Below, piece after piece: positions 51,792 through 64,000 of a stretch of DNA of 64,000 bases (position 1 is the stretch's first letter; each line of letters begins with the position of its first letter). The notes under the pieces are model-generated. The model was not told where the DNA came from. It worked only from the letters and a program-made list of their open reading frames with translations, and did not search any database. This DNA is from Dimorphilus gyrociliatus. Lineage: Eukaryota > Annelida > Polychaeta > Dinophilidae. The stretch spans positions 42,942 through 106,941 of the forward strand of contig CAJFCJ010000009.1 of the NCBI GenBank assembly GCA_904063045.1, read 5' to 3'. A program made the translations under genes and the position numbers.

Positions 51792-54009
51792 CTAAGGTGT
51801 ACATCGTTCACGAAATCGTGGATACAAACATACTTCACGAATGTGATAGCGGCCGAGAAGCCAACATAGAAATCTTTCTAAACCAAGTCCATAGCCCCCA
51901 TGTGGACAAGAACCGAATCTTCTCTGATCTGTATACCAATAGTATGGTTTCGGATTAAAATTATTGACTTTATAAGCCTCCATCAGTTCGTCGTAATCAT
52001 GCATACGCATGGAGCCACCAATCATTTCACCTACTCCAGGCATAAGCATATCGACGGCTTCTACTACTTCTTTATTTTCTGGACATCGACTCATGTAAAA
52101 ACTTTTTATGTCCTTTGGAAATCTGCAAAATAGTATGGGTTCACCAATTAGGTCAGTCATTGCCCTTTCGGGTGCTTCTGGTATATCTTCTCCAAACTCA
52201 TAAAAGGTTTTATCATCTTTTGTTATGTTGTGTTCTTTCAGGAATTTTATACCTTTAAACATAAATAATTATGATAATGCTGATAGTTGACAAGAATAAA
52301 GGCATCTTTACCTTCGCTATAGTCCATACGCTTAAAGGGTTTAGTAGGAATCTTAAATTTAGGGTTAAGGTCATAAACATATTGACTTAAAGGAGACTTC
52401 ATTATGCGTTCACAGGTATCAACAACTAAATCCTCTATTCTATCCAAGAGATCATCGAATGTGATAAATGGACATTCTCCCTCGATATGAGTATATCTGA
52501 TAAAAAATGTTCGTTATTTCGTGAGAGTTTGAGAAAAATATTTACTCTGCTAAGTGGCGTCTTGTTCTTGACAATTCTGCTCTGTAAGATTGAGCAATGC
52601 AATATACATCACCCATTGATGGAAGGAGCGTTTCTAAGTACAGTTGTGATGATTGAGTCAAGTAAGCCTGAAACATTGTTTATAAATTACTTGATATAAA
52701 TATTTTAAATAGAGTTACCTCTTCTCCAAAATAATCGAATTTAAATAATGTCGAACCACCTTCACATTGTGTTTGAACCATTGTTGGAGGGGTAACTTCA
52801 AAATATCCTCTGGATGCGTAATGATCCCTAAAAGCTTGTAAAACAACAGAACGCATTTTCATAATCTTGGTTGTCTATAAAAGGAGCATGATTCATTAAT
52901 ATAAATTAAAAATATCAATTTTCAAATTACATTTTCACCACGCAACATGATGTGCCTGTTGTCCAATTGAACTTCAACGTGAGCTTCTTCGTTCAATAAG
53001 GCATCCGATCCACCAGGAGGCGCATTCCCAATGATTTCCCAGTAATCAACTATCAGTTCATGACCGTCTGGGGCACTCTTTCCTTCTGGTATTTCTTTAA
53101 TCGTTCCATAAACATGAATTGAAGTTTCAGTTGTCAATAACAGTGCTTCATATGTTTGACACTATATATTGATTTATGTTATTATAATGACAGTAATACG
53201 TAAATATAAAGGTATAGATAAAAGCAAAAAAATCTACCAGCTCATTGTTAAGCACGCATTGAATAAATCCAGTTCCATCGCGAAGTATCACAAACAATAG
53301 AGACTTTGACTGTTTTCTTATTCGATGAACCCAACCTTTAATGGAAACCCTCTTTTCTCTATGTTCTTTTGAATCTCTAAGTTTAATCTGACAATACACA
53401 GCAAAAGAATGATAAATATTATATGAAGATTAAAACAAATATATATTACCGGAATGGCAGTTGGTAAACTTTTATCTAACGTAATCTTTATCTTCTTGGC
53501 GTCTTCAATGTTTTGCTGTCTCTTTGCGGCATCTTCATCCTACATGAAAAGAGTATGAAATAAAATATATTGTTTTTCAATATGAAATTTATCAAATATT
53601 TAATATTAGCTAGTAAAAGTAATTAAAATTTTTGTTAACTTCTCGTTTAGATGCTTTCTCCAACTTTCGAACTTCTTGTTGATACAATTTTGTCTGCTTT
53701 TTCAATTGTGCTTTTGCTATTGCATCATATGGCTGTTATTTACATATAGTTCGTTAGTAGATATTAAAAATGAAGTAAATTTACTTACAGTTTGCTCATC
53801 CTGCCCATCCACAAACAGACTAGGAAATGGTTCACCAGAAACTAGAAGCGCCTTCAACACTGTTTTGTATGGCTTCTCTTTGGTACCGTCACCTGTCTCA
53901 TCACTTCCTCTTTTTTCTGACGTATATACTTCTTCTACATTTTGGAGAAACGTTTGAGCGAAATTATTGAAAATTGTTTAAAAGAATTGGAGAACATACT
54001 TGTTGACAT
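51792..54009 (-). CDS. NARS1: Cytoplasmic asparaginyl-tRNA synthetase
   Basis: About 9 exons from the ATG at 54009 (10-nt first coding exon, 54009-54000) to the stop at 51792. Class IIb aminoacyl-tRNA synthetase that charges tRNA-Asn. An N-terminal animal-type extension ([20 protein letters not shown], then a Lys/Gln-rich helix) is followed by the OB anticodon-binding fold ([32 protein letters not shown]), motif 1 ([20 protein letters not shown]), [24 protein letters not shown], and motif 3 [15 protein letters not shown] with the C-terminal [12 protein letters not shown] as in human NARS1. It shares a 316-bp divergent promoter with INTS3 and is tail-to-tail with BLM. Confidence 0.96.
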
Positions 54010-54325
54010 ATTTTATATCAATATGACTTCGTTCAACTTGCTTGTGATCTCAACGAGATATATGATCTGTTTGGAGAAGTGAATAGTTATATATTTATTC
54101 AATGCAATGTTGCATCAGACCTTTTTGCGGAAATCGCGTGCTTTGTCACCGGAACTACGAAGCGGTATGTTTTGCGCATGCGCGAACATATTTCTTAGGC
54201 CTATTCAGACTGACACCCCTATGGCTTCAATTTGGGTGCGTCTAATATTTTTTCATGTGGAAAGAGTGCGTCGGGTCTAATCTAGCCCAATTTTCAACGC
54301 TTTTACACTTCCCTTAGCATTTATT
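54010..54325. promoter_or_regulatory. Divergent promoter region NARS1/INTS3
   Basis: 316 bp between start codons. A GC-richer core near 54120-54190 includes CGCATGCGCG (54174-54185), an NRF1-type palindrome, and CACCGGAAC (54148-54156), an ETS-like site. GCGCATGCG also occurs at 54470 in the first INTS3 intron. Confidence 0.55.
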
Positions 54326-57300
54326 ATGGACGCGAATATTAAGATTAAGTCGCGACTATTTAATACATTAGCGGTGGAACAACGGGAAGAGTTAGATGAG
54401 GTAATAATCGTCTATAAAAATGATTACGAGCGACAAAACAATGATCCGCCATACTTATTTTTGTAAGAGCGCATGCGTAGTTCTCTCAATTTCGAGTTCG
54501 CGCCACTGTTTAAAATAATGTTACTTTACAGAGATTAGAAAGATGCAATAATGCCCTCCAAGTACATATGGACGGTGTCACGGAGCGAGAATCCAACGAA
54601 GCCCTGAACAGTCAAGTGTGCAAAGGCCCGACCCAACATGAAGAAATTCAACTTGGTCTCTTGTATTCCATTTTAACAGATAAAAGTTTAGCTGCAAAGG
54701 TACAAAATTTAATGATATAACATCATTTATATGTAACAAGAATTATTGCAATAGTGTCACAGAAATATGACTTTGATAAATCGAGATGGATTTAGCGTTG
54801 TCGTTAATACTATGGGAAAATTAATTCATGAAAAATGGCCTAAAATGCTTGATGGGGCCAAAACACAATATCTATGGTTATGTAGGGAATTGTTAAAAAG
54901 TAATGTTAATAATTTGGACACTGTTATAACTGGATGTTTGAAGCAAATTGCTGGTGGAGATATTTCTCAAAAAAACATCTTTTTAGCAGAAACTGTCTTG
55001 GATATTTTAACAGAGAATAGGTAAATAAAAAAGAAATAAATATTAATAATTTATCATTTTTTTAAAAGGAGGAATCTATTAATTCTTATTATTATTTTTT
55101 CATTCTTTCTTTTTCGAAGACGATGGCTAGATAAAAATAATTCTATTTTGCTTACTTCATTGTATACATATCTAAGAATTATTGCCGATCACTGTCGAAG
55201 CGAATTAAATCATCTACGTCAAAAAGAAGTTGAATTCTGTGTCAACATTTTAAGGGAAAGGGTAAGATTGTTAATTTTCTTTTTAACTTTCTACAACACT
55301 ATTCTATTTCAGTGGCAAGATTGTATGACAATAGGAAGAGATTTAGTTAGACTTTTACAAAATGTATCAAGAATTCCTGAGTTTACATCTATCTGTTACG
55401 ATATGATGTATAATCCGACTGCACTTAGTCCAACGTTCACTGGCATTGATCAAATAATGAAAATGAAAAGCAGTCGAACTTATATAAGAAGTCGCTTAAC
55501 TCCGGATATGGAATTTAAACTGCATTTCCTTACGACCAAAGTAGCATTTGGAAATCATAAACGTTATCAAGATTGGTTTCAGCGTCAGTATTTATCAACT
55601 CCTGAGAGTCAGACGCTGCGTTGTGATATTATTCGATACATATGCACTGTTGTGCATCCAAGTAGTGATATTTTAGCAGCAAATATTACACCAAGATGGG
55701 TTGTTATCGGCTGGTTGTTAGTCTCTTGTTCTGTAAGTTTTAAAAAAATTTTTACTTAACTTTTTGAAAATAGTTTAATATTGATATTTTAGTCAAATTT
55801 GTCGGCTTGTGATGCAAAGTTATCTCTGTTTTTTGATTGGCTGTTCTTCGACCCTGATAAGGATAGTATACTTAATTTAGAACCTGCTATACTAGTGATG
55901 CTCAATTCAATGAGAAGTCGTCCAACAATAACAGTCAACCTATTGGATTTCCTCTGCAGAGTAAGTAGAAAAAGACGAAATAAATTTCCCTATTAAATTC
56001 AATATGTTTTTTTTTAATAGATAATGAAAAATTTTTGTTTACCTTTTGCATCTGAAGTTAAACAATCAATTCATGGGTGTCTCAAAGCATTATTGAACAA
56101 AAAATTTGTTTCTTCTCTCGAACCTTTATTCGAAAATCCATCGCATGACAAAGATTTAAAAGCCATTATTAAAGAATGTTTCACTGAATTTCTCACTCAA
56201 CCAGAAAGTATGAAGAAATACTAGTCCTCGTTAAAAACACCAAAGATGCTTATGCTTTTTTTTTTAAAACAGCTATAGCTCCTCCCCCACCGACATCTAA
56301 ACTACCGTTAGTCATTGACTTAGAAAGTGAAAGTACAAATAATAGTGTAATAGAAATCGAAGGTCAATTTAGCGATTGTGAAGAAAATGCAGACGAAGAA
56401 ACAGGTGTTAAAATAGGTATGAATCTTACTAATGGGAAATTACACGAATTTGTTTCTTATATCCTTATAATTTTTTCTTTTGTTTTTTATAGAAAAAATA
56501 ATGAAGGCTATTGAATTAAAGCCAATAACTGAGAGATTAAGAAGAAAAAACGGTGCTAAGGGTGAAAATATTTTAAAGCTTGTTGAAAAGTTGGACGGTG
56601 ATATCAAAACCTTTATAAAGGAAATGGAGCAAGAGAGGTAATTATTTCTTTTTAATAAACGAAAACTCCGAAAACGATTCTATATAAAATAACAGCGATA
56701 GTGCAGTTCAATGTGAAACAATGGACAAATTAATGCAAGCCGTCATGGATGAAGGATTGGATAATGAATCAGCAACTGCTCTAGCTATATCTATCACTAG
56801 CGTCATAGATTATTGCTTTCAATGTCAAATTTTACCCGGAGAACAAACTGAAGAGTAAGTGTATACAATTATATTAAAACTAAAATTAACGAAAATATCA
56901 TTTTTCTTTTCTTACACAGAAGCCTAGAAGACTCACTCGGTACTCCATTGTTTGTTATTTTTAGGTTGGTATATTTCGTAAATTCTTTTTTAAAATATTA
57001 TATTTGTTAAGTTTAAACATTTTTACGGATCTTGACAAACAATACTGTTTATTCTTTATAGAAATCTATGTGCCATTGAAGACGATGACCCGAGAAAACA
57101 AACGCTACTTGTATTATTACAAGAAATGTATAAAGTAGAAAACAGAGTTGGACATAGATTTTTATATTTTTTAAAAGTTAGGTAAGTTAATAAAAATTCA
57201 GTTTTTTTAATATTTTCTTTATACAGTATATATGTATATATAACTATTTTGAAAATGTTACTCCTACTTCCTTAAAGTAAACAAAACGATGATAAAATGG

Positions 57301-58647
57301 CACCTTATAAGGATTGGGTGAACTCATTACAACCATCAGAAAAACTGGAAACATGGTTGATGAAAGATCTGAAAACTTGTGCATATGATGATCCACGACT
57401 TTTTACATTCTTAATACCAGATATATATAATCATGTTTGTATATATTTTACTGTATAAGAACAAATTTTAACAGAAGGCTTTTTCCTCTCCCACTACAGT
57501 TTACAGACGATTTTAATAATTGCGATTTAGTGAGGTTAATTGTTTCTGTTTTGGATGGACCTTTGCTCAATCAATTATTATGTCATAAATTCCAAGGAAA
57601 ACTCGATATGTTTGAAGATAAATATTTGCCAGTTATCGGTTTGTTTTTTTTTACCGATACCGTAACCGATCTAACGGTCCTTTTAATTTCTGCAGAAAGT
57701 AGCCTGAAATGGGAGAGCATTGAGCAATATTATTTGTGGCAATTATTGGTGGCTCATAGCATGCCCATTGAGAACATTCTACCTCTTTTACCTAAATTAC
57801 AGTTCATTCGTATGTATTTTATATGTAGGTCATATTTTAAATATAATATAACTTTTGATGTTTGTACAGAACATGCAGATACTTTACAAAATATTATATT
57901 ATTGTTAAGAGAAAAAAGGTAAATTTAATAGGTTTTTATTGAAATTGTTAATCTACGAATTAATTTTTAGTCCCAATGGACAGCTACTTCAAGCTATACT
58001 ACATAGAAAAGTTGAAGAAAGTGATATTCTATCGGTATCAGTTTTAAAATATTGGGCAGATAAGGAAGAGGAAAAGCTGGCAGATAACTTTTATAGTCTT
58101 CTCACAAAAGCGAGCTCCAAGAAGCGAAATCGAGGAGGAACCTCCGTTAAGTCAAAAGATAAAGATAAAAGTACCCTTTCTATTGACCAAATCTTATCTC
58201 ACTTGGAGCATTACAGACATACCGTTACCGACTCCTCATGTTAGTTCAAATTTTAACAGCTAAATAATATGTATAAGTTTTAATTTCACTTTAATTTTTA
58301 GTTTTACTGAGTGAGACGATGCAGAGTGCACTGCAATCAGTTCAACAATCGTCATCCGAGGCAGTCAAATCCAAGTTAGTTTTACAGTAACAAAGAAACA
58401 GTATTTTAAGACTATTTTTAAAAACTTTTTTCAATTGAACAGATTTAGTGATTTGTTGGCTTTAGTAGAAGAGGAAAGACCAACTAGAGTTAGAGTATTA
58501 AGGGATCGAAAGGGAGCGTCTAATAATAATTCACGGGCAAACTTGAAGAGAAAAGAAGCTAGTCCGAGTTCAGAAGAATCTACAGACGAAGATGATAGAC
58601 CTCCTAAAACGAAGAAGAAAAGAAGAAACGTATCAGACTCTGACTGA
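54326..58647 (+). CDS. INTS3: Integrator complex subunit 3
   Basis: Roughly 18 short exons from MDANIKIKSRLFNTLAVEQREELDE to the TGA at 58647. INTS3 is a helical-repeat subunit of Integrator (snRNA 3' processing, promoter-proximal termination) and of the SOSS ssDNA-binding complex. Family blocks: HEEIQLGLLYSILTD, KWPKMLDGAKTQYLWLCREL, WQDCMTIGRDLVRLLQNVSR, RTYIRSRLTPDMEFKLHFL, NHKRYQDWFQRQYLSTPES, LRCDIIRYICTVVHPS, and later SLKWESIEQYYLWQLLVAHS. The tail is charged and disordered with KRKEASPSSEESTDEDD and basic NLS-like KKKRR. Exon-level joins in the centre were read by eye. Confidence 0.94.
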
Positions 58648-58836
58648 ATTTACGTTTTGTGCTTGTTTCGTTTATTTGTACAAAAAAAAATATAAATAAA
58701 TGTATGTTTTGCGCGCCTAAATCGCGCTAAAGCACATACTTCCGTTTTCACGTAGACGGACGCGTGTTTATGTATTTGTTAAATTTCTACTGATGTGAAC
58801 ATTATGTAATTATATAATAGATCTAAAATTATTAAA
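58648..58836 (+). other. Short same-strand gap INTS3 to SLC30A5
   Basis: Only 189 bp separate the INTS3 stop codon from the SLC30A5 ATG. It contains AATAAA (58694-58699), so termination and a new promoter, or trans-splicing, must fit here. GCGCGCC near 58710 is the only GC-rich patch. Confidence 0.55.
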
Positions 58837-61410
<2,574 letters not shown>

Positions 61411-61875
61411 AACAGAAATATTGTACAATTCTATAAATATATTTATATATATAATAATATATATATCAATACGAAATGAATAAATCGAAAGCTTATTATA
61501 GTTGTAACGTTAAATAATAAATTATTTTCTAAAAATACTTTACCTTGTTATATGAATTATTTAAACAAATAGACACTGTATTCAACAAGATTTTAACACA
61601 GATGTCGCTACTAATAAAACGGCGCGGAAAACTAAATCGTATTAATGAAAAGGCGACACTCGTAAGCGTTATATCATTAATCTTATCGAATTTGCAGGAC
61701 CTACGACTGGATAGTAAGCCTATACGTTATAAAGGGTTATTAAACTTCAAATACATATACCTCATATCGAATTACTTGTCCATTAATCCGCTGCCAGTGG
61801 CGGGCGGTTAACTAATTATTTCTTCAACATTCCTCCTATATGATTGGGTTAGTCTAGAGATAGACTAACGATAGA
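61411..61875. other. Intergenic region SLC30A5 to coiled-coil gene
   Basis: 465 bp with a TA-rich 3' flank (61436-61466) and AATAAA near 61480. The open frame near 61545-61811 resembles no family I know and is not supported. The promoter of the next gene should lie here. Confidence 0.45.
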
Positions 61876-64000
61876 ATGTCGTCGTATAGATCTATGAAAT
61901 CTATGATACATCTTCGGCAAGCTTCAATGGATTGTGCCGCTCAAGCGGCTTCGAATTATCAATCTCTAAGGTCGCTGGGAGAGGAAAGTCGAAAATTGTG
62001 CTCCCTAGCCTCTCATTCAAGAAAATGGAATAGAAAGAATGAATTGGAAGACGAGTACTACGATACGGTTTGTATTATTTACATATAACTGGTGGAAAAT
62101 AAATAAGGGTATATAGATTTGAAAGAGAAGGGTGAAAGAAAAAGCCGATATACTAGTGTAGGCTAAAGTAATTAGATATGGCGCACGGGATATGTCGTGG
62201 CTTGTCGAAGAGAAAAAATTCGATATTACAGTCTGTCTGATACTCTACCGCTACTTTTTTTTTCTTTAAACATTTAACGTTGCCTATAACTATATTGAAC
62301 TAAGGAACTGATAAATCTAGTAAGTTTTTTAATATATATAACTAATCCGCCTCGTTTCGACATCCCTAACGACGTTTTTAATGATTTATTTATACAAAAA
62401 TATTTTCTATTTAAAAAATAGAGCACTTAAATGAATAGTACATTCCTTAAAGGAAGTCAAAATACGGAAATACGAAATTGTTAATGGAATTCAATCAATA
62501 AGGTGCACTTGTTACGATTAGGAAGGTTGCAAATTTAATTAACGTGCCCTCGGTTTACTTTCGTATGCCAGTGTCGATAGATTTTTCGTACTATGTCTGT
62601 CTAATGAGATTGATTAAATATACTTGTACTTGTATATCTATCTATTTATCTATATATTTATATATATTTAGTTCAAAGTAGGTGGAGGTGGCTGAATAAT
62701 TTGAAACGGTCTGTCAAAGATATATTCAGAACTATTCCTAATCCCTCAAACCTTCTCTCCCGCCCTACTGTGTTTTCCACTAATCCGCCTTAATCCTATT
62801 CTAATAAAGTTTCTTCTATCGTTCAGAACGAGGAGTACGGAAATATTACGGAGGAAATGGCCTACTCATCTAATGGTCGGTCTCCCCTCAGAGCTTCTCA
62901 TGAATTCTACAATAGCCAAGAAACGGATAGCGGGTTCGAGTGAGTATGATTCACACAGCTTTATTCGCATGTTACCTGTTTTCTAATTAACATATATTTT
63001 GTAAATGATATAGCAATAGTGCCAACAGTAATCGGCTCCGGCATAGCTTAAACAGACCGTTCACTCCTCCTCTCGGCTATTCAAGAGCGCATAGTGAATG
63101 TGGAAGAAAAGCCATGTCTGAAAGAGCCGTTGGAGATCTCCAAAGAATATTAGAGGAAAGTGAACATAGAAGAACAATGCTAATGGAAAAATTAAGAGAA
63201 GCTCAAGATACAATTCAAGTATATAGAGAAAATTTATCTCATATCACTTATATAATCACTTCATTTTTATGATTTTGTTTTTCATCTATTGTGCACTTAT
63301 CAATACTTTTTTTTATATTTTATGTATTATTTACTTTTAACAGATGCAGGCCAAGAGATTGAGCGAAACCGAAACGATACTAAAAGATAATGAATTTGAA
63401 ATGAATGACCTTCGTTTTAAAACTAAAGAGCAAAAACAGAAATTAGAAACTTATGAACAGGATAAAGATAGTTATTTCACTCTAAGAAGTGAACATGCAA
63501 GATTAAAAGAGGATATGCAAAACAAGTAAATCTCTTTTTTTTTACTTACAATATATATACAGTCGTATATAAATAAACATAGGCCTATTCGCATTTAAGT
63601 TTTATTTTACTCCCTTAGGGTTGAAAATTTAGAAATAGAATTAGCTTCAATGAGAACTCAAACAAGTTTGGCTCAGGCTGAAGCAAAGAAAAAACAAGAA
63701 TTATTAGAGCAATCATCGTTATCTATTGCTCACTTAAATAGTGATAATGCCAAATTAGCTCAAGCTAAAGATAGTTTAATGAGGGAAACAAATGCTTTAA
63801 AGGAGTCATTAGAATTATCGAGAAGTAGAAACGATTGGTGGGAATCTCAGAATCGGGAACATAACGGAGAAACGGATCGTTTAAGGGAACAAGCTAGAAC
63901 GTTGTTATCGCAAAATAACGATTTGAGCAAACAATTATCGGATTCTAGAAGAATGAATACAGAGATTAAAGGGGAAATTTCGATTGAGAAAAAGGCAAAT
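61876..64000 (+). CDS. Coiled-coil protein, unrecognised, cut by right edge
   Basis: Exons near 61876-62066, 62827-62939, 63013-63219, 63343-63525 and 63619 to the window end; phases match. It starts MSSYRSMKSMIHLRQASMDC. The first 150 residues are Ser/Arg-rich and disordered (NRLRHSLNRPFTPPLGYSRA). From AVGDLQRILEESEHRRTMLM onward the protein is a continuous heptad coiled coil with Lys/Glu/Gln-rich composition. Long coiled coils of this kind are common in centrosomal, rootlet and junctional proteins. I cannot name the family from the visible part. The intron 62067-62826 (about 760 bp) is long for this genome. Confidence 0.75.

Noticed and set aside
61545-61811. 88-codon open frame after SLC30A5
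   Set aside because: No start context, domain or conservation evident. It lies in AT-rich spacer.

Overview
The window is nuclear DNA from a small-genome animal. It is AT-rich, with GT-AG introns mostly 45-80 bp long, intergenic gaps often of only 100-600 bp, and clearly metazoan genes: a CaaX lamin, a G-alpha-12/13, MCTP, GAS1, a Q50 homeobox gene and cilium genes. A compact invertebrate, possibly a lophotrochozoan or annelid of the Dimorphilus kind, fits best. The phylum is inferred from gene style, not proven. No tRNA, rRNA, CRISPR array or intact transposon was seen.

Layout, left to right: FBF1 (-, cut by the left edge); SNRPD3 (+); G-alpha-12/13 (-); a divergent paired-like homeobox gene (+); RPP38 (-); an oligopeptidase-A-like M3 protein lacking zinc ligands (+); RPS24 (-); lamin (+); exportin-1 (+); nicalin (+); an unrecognised probable cilium gene (-); a GAS1-like GPI protein (+); a second unrecognised cilium-like gene (-); CCT3 (-); MCTP (+); a VWA3A-like gene (-); SAR1 (+); RPL36 (-); BLM helicase (+); NARS1 (-); INTS3 (+); SLC30A5/ZnT5 (+); and a coiled-coil gene cut by the right edge (+).

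Most genes are single-copy housekeeping genes for RNA processing (SNRPD3, RPP38, INTS3), translation (RPS24, RPL36, NARS1), folding (CCT3), nuclear structure and transport (lamin, XPO1), genome stability (BLM) and the secretory pathway (NCLN, SAR1, ZnT5, MCTP). They sit among probable cilium genes (FBF1, VWA3A-like and two unknowns). Neighbours alternate strand far more often than not, so most share short divergent promoters or short convergent 3' ends. No operon-like functional clustering is evident.

Main points of interest: tandem equal-length (102-nt) paralogous exons in MCTP, a strong case for mutually exclusive splicing, plus a candidate 93-nt cassette exon and a 24-nt microexon; an oligopeptidase A homologue with Phe in place of the first HExxH histidine and Ser at the third ligand position; a SAR1 intron bounded by a 15-bp direct repeat exactly one intron length apart, suggesting recent gain by tandem duplication; RPS24 with its start codon and its stop codon each isolated in an exon of its own; a large odd intron in BLM; and a repeated TATACAGTATA motif concentrated in MCTP introns.
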